Positions 1 through 6,357 of a stretch of 11,240 nucleotides of DNA are shown here, one piece after another. The notes beneath the pieces were generated by a model. That model searched no databases, was not told the origin of the DNA, and was given only the letters and a program-made list of their open reading frames with translations. Within the stretch, counting starts at the first letter, position 1. Each line of letters begins with the position of its first letter. Position numbers and translations under genes: made by a program. The DNA comes from Deltaproteobacteria bacterium (GTDB lineage: Bacteria > Desulfobacterota > Binatia > UBA9968): positions 1 through 11,240 of the forward strand of contig VBKX01000620.1 of NCBI GenBank assembly GCA_005879435.1, in the 5' to 3' direction.

Positions 1-341
1 AATCCCGGCTGCGCCATGAATTCTCCCGGCGGTTTGTCATTGAACACCATGAGGATTTTGAGCTTCGCGCCTTGCACTGCGGCGGTCGGATTGCTCGCCG
101 AACCAAATTCGACGCTATTGCCGATCAGTGCCCGCGTACTGGTGAGTCCGGCCATCAGGATGACTTCGACGATCATGCCTTCTTCGGCGTAAAAGCCGCG
201 TTTCTGGGCGATGTGCATCGAGATGTAGGACGCGGAGAAATTCGAGATCGCAACGTGGATTCTGTTCTGAGCGCCGGCGAAATTTGCGGTGCTGACGAGT
301 GCGGCCATTGCGAAAGATACGGCGACGTATTTGCTTTTCAT
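1..341 (-). CDS. ABC transporter solute-binding protein, NMT1/THI5-like (partial, N-terminus only)
   Basis: The reading frame starts at ATG 341 and runs off the window edge after 113 complete codons, so only the N-terminal part is visible. Residues 1-24 form a signal peptide: a basic start (MKSKY), a hydrophobic core, and a likely cleavage after FAGA at residue 24. The mature part begins with a beta-strand (RIHVAIS) and carries RGFYAEEG at 48-55, then a strand IVEVILM, then NSVEFGSAS at 75-83. This pattern is typical of periplasmic NMT1/THI5/SsuA/TauA-type binding proteins, which deliver small organic ligands to an ABC importer. The ligand cannot be told from this fragment. An in-frame TAA lies about five codons upstream, so the start is well bounded. 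A GGAAG stretch directly abuts the ATG and is closer than a usual Shine-Dalgarno. It follows pssA by 75 nt on the same strand. Confidence 0.85.
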   Translation of the reverse strand, partial: MKSKYVAVSFAMAALVSTANFAGAQNRIHVAISNFSASYISMHIAQKRGFYAEEGMIVEVILMAGLTSTRALIGNSVEFGSASNPTAAVQGAKLKILMVFNDKPPGEFMAQPG

Positions 342-416
342 CTTCCATGCTGTTTATAGCAGTGCGAATCTCCACGCAAATTCCCGGTTCTCGCCGACAC
401 GCCGAACCTTGCCGAA

Positions 417-1055
417 TTAAACCTTCGGGACACGCAGTGTTTTGCTGATCATCGTGCTGCCATTGATAAAAAATAACAGTGAGAGCGGATGCCAGCGGGC
501 ACCGGCCAGCTCGATTGCGCCGAGCGGCAGATGATCGCCCGTGCGGTCGAAGAAAACGCACAGCGCGAGCACGGCAACTAGGATCAAGCTCGACGGGATT
601 GGCGTGCCTTCGAAGTATTTCACTTTGCCGGCGGCATCGGCGAGTTCCCCTGCGGTGACATTATAACGGGCCAAGCGGCTGACGCCGCAGCAAACGAAAT
701 AGATAAGGACAATCACGTCCATGGCGCCGCGCATGCCGAGGCCGTAAGCGATCGCGGCCGGCGCGACACCGAAGCTCACGATGTCCGCAAGGGAATCCAA
801 TTCTTGGCCGAAAGGAGATTGTTGTCGGTGGCGGCGGGCGACTTTGCCGTCGGCGATGTCGAGGATTAGCGCCAGCGGCAATAAGGAGAGGGCCAGATAG
901 ATGCGCCAATACTCCGGCATCGTCAGATAGCTCATCGTGGTGAAAACGGAGGCGGTTCCGGCCGCGCCGTTGGCGAGCGTGATCAGATCCGCCAACTGGT
1001 AGCCGCGAAGCATCGAAAAATGGCGGCGGGGTCTAGTCGAGTTACGTTGCGCCAT
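417..1055 (-). CDS. pssA: CDP-diacylglycerol-serine O-phosphatidyltransferase (PssA-type CDP-alcohol phosphatidyltransferase)
   Basis: A 212-residue integral membrane enzyme that should join CDP-diacylglycerol and L-serine to give phosphatidylserine, the precursor of phosphatidylethanolamine. The full CDP-alcohol phosphatidyltransferase signature is present: D66, D69-G70, A73-R74, eight residues, G83, D87 and D91, the metal- and substrate-binding aspartates of the family. Features that point to serine as acceptor are NLITLAN-like LADLITLANG near 21-30, SFGVAPA at 94-100, SRLARYN at 126-132 and FEGTPIP at 148-154, all seen in type II phosphatidylserine synthases. Hydrophobic spans lie at about 32-45, 52-66, 95-124 and 156-170, plus one near the C-terminus. 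The length is usual for short bacterial PssA. The start is ATG 1055 with a weak GAGTG upstream. The gene lies 74 nt after the potassium channel gene. No decarboxylase gene (psd) is visible in the window. Confidence 0.88.
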   Translation of the reverse strand: MAQRNSTRPRRHFSMLRGYQLADLITLANGAAGTASVFTTMSYLTMPEYWRIYLALSLLPLALILDIADGKVARRHRQQSPFGQELDSLADIVSFGVAPAAIAYGLGMRGAMDVIVLIYFVCCGVSRLARYNVTAGELADAAGKVKYFEGTPIPSSLILVAVLALCVFFDRTGDHLPLGAIELAGARWHPLSLLFFINGSTMISKTLRVPKV

Positions 1056-1129
1056 GATTCACTCGTGCGTCTATTTTTGCGATCGCGATTGGGTCGCTCA
1101 GCAAGAGTCGTGTTGGGGTCAACGTTTGC

Positions 1130-2746
1130 CTATTCCTGTGGAAAAACATCGTAGTATTTCTGCGCCGCCTCCGCGCTGCCGCAAATATAGATGAAGTCGC
1201 CGGCCTCGAAACGAAAGTCCGGAGCAAATTCCACCAGCAATTCTTCGCCGCGCTCGACGGCGACGACGGAACACCCGGTCTTGACGCGGATATCGACATG
1301 GCTTGGATGATAGTTTTCTATGCCGCGCGTCGAGACTTTGATGACACGCAGCTCCGGATCTACGGCGACGGATTCCTTGCCGAGCAGCCGCCAGGCGAGC
1401 AGTTGGCCGGAAACTTGACTTATCGAAAGCGCGAAATCGGCGCCCGCCGCATAGATCCGCTCGACGTTCTCGGAGCGATTCACGCGCGCGATGACGGGAA
1501 CGTCGGGCGCCAAATCTTTGAAAATGACCGTGGCGAAGAGCGTTGTCGAGTCGGTATTGAGCGCCAGGATCACGGCTTGGACGTTGTCGATTCCGGCTCG
1601 CTTCAATATTTGTGTATCGAGCACGTTGCCGACCAAGTTCACGGCCGGACCGGGTTGGGTATCGATGAGGAATGTCTCTTCGCCAGCGTCGATCAGCAAC
1701 TCGGAGACTTTGCGTCCGACTTCACCGCCGCCGGCGATCAAAAAAGGGCCGTGGCGGCGCAGCTGGCGTGCGCCGGCGCAAAGGTTCATGAAGCGTTGAA
1801 GACTTTCCGCGTTGCCGACGAGCACCAGAATGCCGCCGGGTTCGAGCCGCATGTCCGGCGTCGGCGGCGTGATGAGCTTGCCGCCGATCCACTGACCGAT
1901 CACGGTCACGCCGGCGTGCTGGCCGAGATCGGCTTCGGCAAGTGTCTTGCCGCCGAGCACGCTGTCGCGGGTGATGCGTGCCTCGCCAACCTGAAGCTTA
2001 TGGCCGAGGTGCTGAATCCCGGCCACCGTCGGGCTCACTTTTTGGCTCGCCCGCGCCGCCAAAGCAGCGCCCAACACGTGCCGCGGCGTGTACGCGCCGC
2101 TGGCGCCGGCCAGGATGATCGCTCCTTTGAAGCCGAGCTGGCGCGCAGCGAGGATCGTCGCGGCGTTGCGGTCATCGGCGCTGTTGACGATGAGCGCGCG
2201 GGCTTGCGTCAGATAGGTTTTTTGCAATACTCCCTCGTCCAGATTACCGTGGATCACTCGGTGCCCTTGTTCGTGCAGACGGCGCGCGTCGTTCTCGTCT
2301 TCTTCGACGACAACAGTTGCGATGTTGGCTCGCTCCAGCTCGGTGAGGAGCGTCGCCACCGGCGGACCGTAATCGAAAATGACCACGTGTTCCTTGAGAC
2401 TAGGAATTTCTTTAGGTAGCCGGGTTTCGAAACGCTCCTCGAAAAAAGGAATCACATAAATGGGAAAAACCAGGAAAACCAGAAACACGCCGACAAATTG
2501 CACCAGCACGACATAGGACACCATGAGCGGATGGTTCCAGTTGGAATCCCGGCCGTAACCGGTCGTCGACAAGGATTCACCCGCCCATTCCAGAGCGTCC
2601 CAAAATCCCCGGGGCTTGCCTTCGAGATAGGTCATTCCCCACATGTATAAGAGCGTTGTGATGATAAGCAGCAGAATCAGCACAGCGAGCAAAGCGAGAA
2701 GGCGTTTGTGCAAGCGCATCATATCCTGATTTTTTTCCTCGCCCAC
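1130..2746 (-). CDS. Two-transmembrane potassium channel with tandem RCK (TrkA-N/TrkA-C) domains, GsuK-like
   Basis: A 538-residue ligand-gated potassium channel subunit. Two transmembrane helices (about 14-36 and 75-98) flank a pore helix and the selectivity filter TTGYG at 61-65. The cytoplasmic part has two complete RCK modules: RCK1 Rossmann fold at about 119-250 followed by a TrkA-C domain at about 255-320, then a second Rossmann fold at about 333-455 and a second TrkA-C at about 465-525. RCK1 begins HVVIFDYGPP and lacks the glycine-rich loop. RCK2 has GGGEVG at 339-344 and an acid at D362 at the end of the second strand, so nucleotide binding is more likely in RCK2. Two RCKs on one chain resemble Geobacter GsuK and eukaryotic BK channels. 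The longest form starts at GTG 2746 with no Shine-Dalgarno. ATG codons at 2722 and 2719, just after an AGGA, are good alternatives, and both keep TM1. It follows the SpoIIM gene by 57 nt. Confidence 0.88.
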   Translation of the reverse strand: MGEEKNQDMMRLHKRLLALLAVLILLLIITTLLYMWGMTYLEGKPRGFWDALEWAGESLSTTGYGRDSNWNHPLMVSYVVLVQFVGVFLVFLVFPIYVIPFFEERFETRLPKEIPSLKEHVVIFDYGPPVATLLTELERANIATVVVEEDENDARRLHEQGHRVIHGNLDEGVLQKTYLTQARALIVNSADDRNAATILAARQLGFKGAIILAGASGAYTPRHVLGAALAARASQKVSPTVAGIQHLGHKLQVGEARITRDSVLGGKTLAEADLGQHAGVTVIGQWIGGKLITPPTPDMRLEPGGILVLVGNAESLQRFMNLCAGARQLRRHGPFLIAGGGEVGRKVSELLIDAGEETFLIDTQPGPAVNLVGNVLDTQILKRAGIDNVQAVILALNTDSTTLFATVIFKDLAPDVPVIARVNRSENVERIYAAGADFALSISQVSGQLLAWRLLGKESVAVDPELRVIKVSTRGIENYHPSHVDIRVKTGCSVVAVERGEELLVEFAPDFRFEAGDFIYICGSAEAAQKYYDVFPQE

Positions 2747-2748
2747 GG

Positions 2749-2772
2749 AGCTATGACGAGAGGATCATAGCT
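2749..2772 (-). promoter_or_regulatory. Perfect 8-bp inverted repeat before the potassium channel gene
   Basis: AGCTATGA at 2749-2756 is repeated inverted as TCATAGCT at 2765-2772 with an 8-nt spacer. No T-run follows on either side, so it does not look like an intrinsic terminator. On the minus strand one arm contains TATGAT, a possible -10 box, with TTTACA 20 nt further upstream. That spacing is too long for a standard sigma-70 promoter. It ends 2 nt from the GTG start. It may be an operator or an RNA hairpin near the ribosome site; the sequence does not decide which. Confidence 0.4.
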
Positions 2773-2803
2773 AAAGGACACCAATAAGTTGTAAAGAGAC
2801 AAA

Positions 2804-3790
2804 CTAATTGCTCGGGGGCTCGTCAGCAAGGCGCTCGTTGCGATTCCGACCGGCGCCAAAAAAGTAGAGCGCCCAGAGCGCGACGCTGGCAAGCAGCACC
2901 GCGATGCGGCTGGTGTAGTCGACCGCGCTCGGTGAAACGAAACCCTCGATCAAACCGGCGATCACCAGCATGACCATGCAGCCGAGCTCGATGGTCAGGG
3001 CTTGACCGCCGACTCGTTTGAGCGCGGTGGCGCGGCGCAGTTGCCCTGGAGCGATAATCGCGCTCGCCAGTATATAACCTGCCGCGCCAGCCAGGCAGAT
3101 CGCCAGAAGCTCGGTGGCGCCGTGCGGCATGATCCAGCCCCATAAAGCTCGGTCTTTGCCGTGCAGGCTCATCCAGCCCGCGACCGAGCCCAAGTGGATG
3201 CCGTTGAAGATCAGCAGCAAACTTGTGCCGATGCCCGCGGTCAGTCCGAAGCCGAAGGCCAGCAGCGTGACTTGAATGTTGTTGGAAATAATCAGCGACG
3301 AAACCACCGGACGCGCCAGACTCGGAATGTGGTGCAGATTATCCGGAGAAGCAGGATCGAAATCGAGAAACTCGTCCGAGAGCAGATCATAACCCAAGGA
3401 TGGATTGAGCTCGACGGCGACAAAAGAAACGACCGCGGAGCCGAAGAACATGAGCGCGGCCAGCGCCACGGCCCAAGCGTGCCGGCGCACCACGGCGGCA
3501 AAGCTAGCGAAACCGCGCGAGGTCGCGCCGCCTTCGCGCAAACGAATCTGGCCGTAGATGAGGTTATGGCCGGCGACGGCGATGCGATTGAGTTGGTCGA
3601 CGGTTTCGCGCGCGGCGCCGAGCGAACGAGCGCGCGCCAGATCGGCGGTCAGGGCTTGATAGTCATCGATCAGTCGAGTGAGCTCGGCGCCGGTTAACTT
3701 ACGCAGCCCGCGCGGTCCGGCTTGCAAGATCCTTTGGGCGCGCCGATAGAACTGCGTCCATTGTTCGAGTTTTTCGTCGGCGTTTTGCAC
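2804..3790 (-). CDS. SpoIIM/DUF95-family membrane protein
   Basis: I place the start at GTG 3790, 13 nt after the RDD stop, giving 328 residues. The frame stays open further upstream, but that extension only shadows the end of the RDD gene and reads as basic low-complexity peptide. The soluble N-terminal part (about 1-90) is helical and matches the family pattern: EQWTQFY, a G-L-R-K-L-T segment, L-A-R-A-R near 51-55, then QLNRIAVAGHNLIYG. About five transmembrane helices follow (around 106-126, 172-200, 222-247, 268-284, 294-311). Family hallmarks include SNNIQV at 169-174, MPHGATELLAI at 221-231 and AGLIEGF at 278-284. SpoIIM itself helps remodel peptidoglycan at engulfment in spore formers. 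This branch occurs in non-sporulating bacteria beside RDD and MoxR genes, and its function is unknown. The context suggests an envelope role. Confidence 0.85.
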   Translation of the reverse strand: MQNADEKLEQWTQFYRRAQRILQAGPRGLRKLTGAELTRLIDDYQALTADLARARSLGAARETVDQLNRIAVAGHNLIYGQIRLREGGATSRGFASFAAVVRRHAWAVALAALMFFGSAVVSFVAVELNPSLGYDLLSDEFLDFDPASPDNLHHIPSLARPVVSSLIISNNIQVTLLAFGFGLTAGIGTSLLLIFNGIHLGSVAGWMSLHGKDRALWGWIMPHGATELLAICLAGAAGYILASAIIAPGQLRRATALKRVGGQALTIELGCMVMLVIAGLIEGFVSPSAVDYTSRIAVLLASVALWALYFFGAGRNRNERLADEPPSN

Positions 3791-3803
3791 GGTCTCGTCT
3801 GCC

Positions 3804-4670
3804 TTAAAAGAGCGCCGCGGGTGGCGTCGTTTTCTCCGCGACGGCGATGTTCGGCGCTTTGGCTTGCGCCAGCTCGATGATCTGCATGAGCAGCCATTCG
3901 CAGCGCTCCGTGCGATCATGACGGCGCGCTAGACTGTCGCGATCTTCGCCGAGCATGGGCAGCAACGGCTCGGCGATCTGCCAGACCAGTTGCGCGCGCC
4001 GCTCTTCGGAGAGCTCGTGGCGGCGCGCGAGAAAGCGCTCGATCAAACCGATTTGCTGCGGCGAGATCGTGCCGCGCGGCAGCGTGAGCGCTTGCCGGGA
4101 ACGTCCCTGCTCGACGCGGCTGGCCCAGGCGGCCCCGCTCGCTCCCTGCGCGGCCAGATCAAATTTTTCGACGACGACATAGGTCCCCGCCAACATATCG
4201 CCGAGGCGCCGCCCCTGCGGATCGAAATGCATGACCAAGCCGCCCAAAATGTAGGAAGGCGGCGGCAGCATGTCGGCGGCTCGCACCAAATTGCGCAGTG
4301 CCGCTTCGCGCAGCCCAATGGGCAATCCGTCCTGGCGGATCACGCGGATGCCAACCCGTTTTTTCCCTGGGGTCGAACCTTTGCCCAGTCCTTCAAAGAG
4401 AACGTAGTAGCCCCAGTTGATCAGAAAAATAATCAACACCACCAGCGCCATTATCCAAGATGCGCCCCAGGAGCTGCCTCGCGCTGCGCCGACGAGCGAT
4501 CTCAAGGTGACCAGCGCGCCACTGGCATAGAGCGCCAACACAATGACGACGATCAGCACGACGCTGAAGACAAAATCAATGATGTACGCGGAGAAGCGCG
4601 AACCGGGGCCGGCCAGCTCGAACTCGAGGGTCACGTGATCAGGCGTGGAGATAAAAACACTCTCGTCCAT
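3804..4670 (-). CDS. RDD-family membrane protein
   Basis: A 288-residue protein whose first 170 residues form an RDD domain. GPGSRFSAYIIDF at 21-33 carries the family arginine (R25) and aspartate (D32). Transmembrane helices lie at about 29-50 and 72-92, followed by the conserved GSTPGKKRVGIRV at 98-110, ALRNLVRAAD at 124-133 and DPQGRRLGDMLAGT at 150-163. Residues 175-288 are soluble, charged and helical, and match no domain I know. Standalone RDD proteins have been linked to ion or antiporter activity in a few cases; in this neighbourhood the role is unknown. The start is ATG 4670 with no clear Shine-Dalgarno. It lies 1 nt after the stop of a 42-codon open tail, which suggests it was once translated by coupling to a gene now lost or truncated. 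The SpoIIM gene follows after 13 nt, so these two are a tight pair. Confidence 0.85.
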   Translation of the reverse strand: MDESVFISTPDHVTLEFELAGPGSRFSAYIIDFVFSVVLIVVIVLALYASGALVTLRSLVGAARGSSWGASWIMALVVLIIFLINWGYYVLFEGLGKGSTPGKKRVGIRVIRQDGLPIGLREAALRNLVRAADMLPPPSYILGGLVMHFDPQGRRLGDMLAGTYVVVEKFDLAAQGASGAAWASRVEQGRSRQALTLPRGTISPQQIGLIERFLARRHELSEERRAQLVWQIAEPLLPMLGEDRDSLARRHDRTERCEWLLMQIIELAQAKAPNIAVAEKTTPPAALF

Positions 4671-4671
4671 A

Positions 4672-4800
4672 TTAGTATCGCTTAGAGTTTCGCAGCTTGC
4701 GCAGATTTTCTTGCGCTAGTTCGTCGACGTTGCGGTACTCGACGAACCATTCTTTGACCTCGAAGCTTCCAAGGCGGTGAAGCCGCAACCGAGACTCGGA
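4672..4800 (-). pseudogene. Orphan 42-codon C-terminal tail of an unrecognised gene
   Basis: After an in-frame TAG at 4803-4801, 42 sense codons run to a TAA at 4674-4672. The peptide contains SFEVKEWFVEYRNVDELAQ and a basic helical end (LRKLRNSKRY), and reads like real protein rather than chance translation. It has no ATG; the only near start is a TTG at its fifth codon. Its upstream end lies within 5 nt of a 108-nt palindromic repeat. The TAA is 1 nt from the RDD start, the spacing of a translationally coupled operon gene. I infer the tail of a truncated gene. I do not recognise the family. A very short functional gene from the TTG cannot be excluded. Confidence 0.45.
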
Positions 4801-4804
4801 CTAT

Positions 4805-4912
4805 CTCGCGCAAAGACGCCAAGGCCGCAAAGGTCGGAAAAAAATGGCGTATCGTTTGTAAGATTATAAAATTTCCCTTCCGAACTTGGCGTACTTTGCG
4901 CCTTGGCGCGAG
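4805..4912. repeat. 108-nt imperfect palindromic intergenic repeat (REP/MITE-like)
   Basis: The arms at 4805-4839 and 4878-4912 are inverted copies of each other, 35 nt each and ungapped, with 28 of 35 positions matching. The 38-nt centre is AT-rich. The arms are built from alternating CGCCAAGG and CGCAAAG words, a composition I recognise from abundant intergenic repeats in many environmental bacterial genomes. The mismatches mainly swap the AAAG and CAAG variants of the word. No transposase and no convincing target-site duplication are visible. As RNA it would fold into a long stem and could affect expression of the RDD and SpoIIM genes downstream. Confidence 0.7.
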
Positions 4913-5100
4913 TCACTCCCCGTGTTCGAGTATTTCACGTCAGCGGAACTTTTGCGCGATCCGCGACAACTTTGCACCATCGTAATACGAAGGTTTCGAA
5001 TAGTTGTGTGATTGTAGACTTCATGCAATTTATGGCTTTCGTGGACGGAATTTGTTTTTCTTTCACTTCAGTTGCGCTATCGCGGTGGGGGTCATCGCGG
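4913..5100. other. Non-coding stretch between the DUF58 tail and the palindromic repeat
   Basis: This 188-nt stretch is more AT-rich than its neighbours. It holds only tiny open frames on the minus strand (10 codons from 5095, 29 codons from 5024) with no recognisable product and no clear ribosome site. Together with the repeat and the 42-codon tail it makes about 430 nt without an intact gene inside an otherwise tightly packed operon, which fits decayed DNA. Confidence 0.5.
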
Positions 5101-5313
5101 CTATTGAAGATCGGCCTGGCGAATTTCCAGATAGCGTTTGACCAAATGGATGCTCAAGTGTGCCGGATCGGTCTCAAGAACTAAAATACCCCGAGAGCGC
5201 ATATTTTCCAGCGCCAGTCCGCGCCGGCGCAACTGATCGCACGCGGCCGCTTTACGATAGGTGTCTTCGACGGTCGTGGGGACCGAGCGAGCGATCGCGA
5301 CGATCAGAGGTTC
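5101..5313 (-). pseudogene. Detached C-terminal end of the DUF58 gene, out of frame
   Basis: Seventy codons from GAA 5313 to TAG 5103-5101 encode the usual DUF58 C-terminus in a different frame from the rest of the gene. Visible elements are a strand PLIVAIARS, then TVEDTYRKAAACDQLRRR, then RSRGILVLETDP and finally LVKRYLEIRQADL. These correspond to the family pattern of a second Rossmann strand, an A-x-E/D-R helix, R-R-x-G-V-x-V-L-D and V-N-x-Y-L-x-I-K. No start codon or ribosome site precedes the segment, so it is unlikely to be translated by itself. Its preservation without stops suggests a recent frame loss or an assembly error. Confidence 0.8.
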
Positions 5314-6352
5314 GGTTAGGCACGTCCGTCAAGAGGATGACCAGGCTGCGCCGCCGCAGCATCGCCATCACCTGAGCGATGACCTGCCAATAGTCGGATT
5401 CCACCGGACGCGCGTGCACGGCGTAAAGCGACTCAAGAACTCGGGGTAACAGAGCGGGACCACGCACCGGTGGCATGAACGATTCGAGCTTATTCGAAAA
5501 TGCCGCGACGGCGAGCGCGTCACCGCGCTTTTGCGCAACGTAACTCAGCATGACCGTCGCGTCGAGCCCGTGCTCCAGCCTGGAGCGCTCACCGATGGTT
5601 TCCGCCATCAGGCGCCCGGCATCGAGAAGCACGGCAAGTTGTTGGCCTTTTTCTACTTGCTTGTTTCGGCTTATCAGAGAGCCGCGCCGTGCCGTTGCTT
5701 TCCAATCGATGCTGCGTGGATCCTCGCCGGAAATGTAGGGACGCAGACTTTCAAAATCGGTGCCCGCGGCTTTGAACGGTCGCGGCTTGCGCGCGATCTC
5801 CTCGCGTTGGTCGATTTTCGCCAGGAGCTGGTATTGATCGGCGCCGTGGAAATTGGGATAGACCTTTGCGGTGTCGCCGACGGTAAGCGCCATCTGTTGC
5901 TGTATTAATCCCCGCTCGCCTTGCACGCGCAGGACAACGGCGCCGAACGGGTGAGCGCCGCGCTTCAGCGGCCGGAGGATGTAGTTCAGATGAGCTTCGC
6001 CGTAGGATGGAATCCGCACGGGCGGCAAATCCGCGCCCGATTCGAAGCTGTCGGGAAGCTCGTCGCGCACGACGGCGACGACCGGGAGCGCCGTTCCATT
6101 GCGTAAGACGAGCTTGACGGAGTGATCGACACCGAGCGCGAAGCGGGGCGGCAACTCGCGTCGTGCGGCGAGCTCGGAAGGTCGTGGGATCGTCCGCACA
6201 TCGCGCCAGCAGAGTGCCGCCAACAGCACGAGATAAAACAATCCGGCGAGCCATGCTCCTGGAATGAACAGAGCGAGCGGCCAAAGGGGCGCGCCCAGCG
6301 CGACCAGCCAAATCAACCGCATGCTGGGAATCAACGAAAGAACGGCGATCAT
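5252..6352 (-). CDS. DUF58-domain protein, frameshifted near its C-terminus
   Basis: As written this frame gives 366 residues from ATG 6352, 5 nt after the MoxR stop. Two hydrophobic helices (about 12-48) anchor it in the membrane. A beta-rich region follows (about 60-170), then the DUF58 core: GTDFESLRPYISGEDPRSID at 197-216, WKATARRG at 217-224, and VLLDAGRLM at 241-249, the start of a vWA-like Rossmann fold. DUF58 proteins are encoded beside MoxR ATPases and are thought to be their partners or substrates. After LLTDVPN at about 340-346 the frame turns into arginine-rich nonsense and stops at 5252. The true end is found in another frame at 5313-5101. About 15-20 residues of an expected helix are also missing by comparison with the family, so the lesion looks like a deletion of 3n+2 nt rather than a single-base slip. 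The product is probably unstable or inactive unless the read is wrong. Confidence 0.8.
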   Translation of the reverse strand: MIAVLSLIPSMRLIWLVALGAPLWPLALFIPGAWLAGLFYLVLLAALCWRDVRTIPRPSELAARRELPPRFALGVDHSVKLVLRNGTALPVVAVVRDELPDSFESGADLPPVRIPSYGEAHLNYILRPLKRGAHPFGAVVLRVQGERGLIQQQMALTVGDTAKVYPNFHGADQYQLLAKIDQREEIARKPRPFKAAGTDFESLRPYISGEDPRSIDWKATARRGSLISRNKQVEKGQQLAVLLDAGRLMAETIGERSRLEHGLDATVMLSYVAQKRGDALAVAAFSNKLESFMPPVRGPALLPRVLESLYAVHARPVESDYWQVIAQVMAMLRRRSLVILLTDVPNRTSDRRDRSLGPHDRRRHLS

Positions 6353-6357
6353 TTTTA

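Noticed and set aside
354..379. Promoter directly before the solute-binding protein gene (TATAAA)
   Set aside because: TATAAA is 12 nt from the start codon and has only a poor -35 match (TTGCGT) at 15 nt, so it would give an almost leaderless transcript. Not strong enough to annotate.
1298..2419. Plus-strand open frame of 373 codons
   Set aside because: It lies antisense within the potassium channel gene, has an arginine- and glutamine-rich composition without motifs, and follows from the codon bias of the real gene on the other strand.
3791..3919. N-terminal extension of the SpoIIM-family protein to ATG 3919
   Set aside because: The extra 43 codons overlap the RDD gene and encode basic, low-complexity peptide. 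The family-like sequence begins after GTG 3790, which lies 13 nt from the RDD stop.
3990..4685. Plus-strand open frame of 231 codons
   Set aside because: It is antisense to the RDD gene, full of H, Q and R, with no recognisable domain. The RDD motifs on the minus strand explain the sequence.
4716..4916. Minus-strand frame of 66 codons with ATG 4916
   Set aside because: It runs through the palindromic repeat and translates its words (FFSDLCGLGVFARDS). Such peptides are a known type of false gene call over this repeat class.
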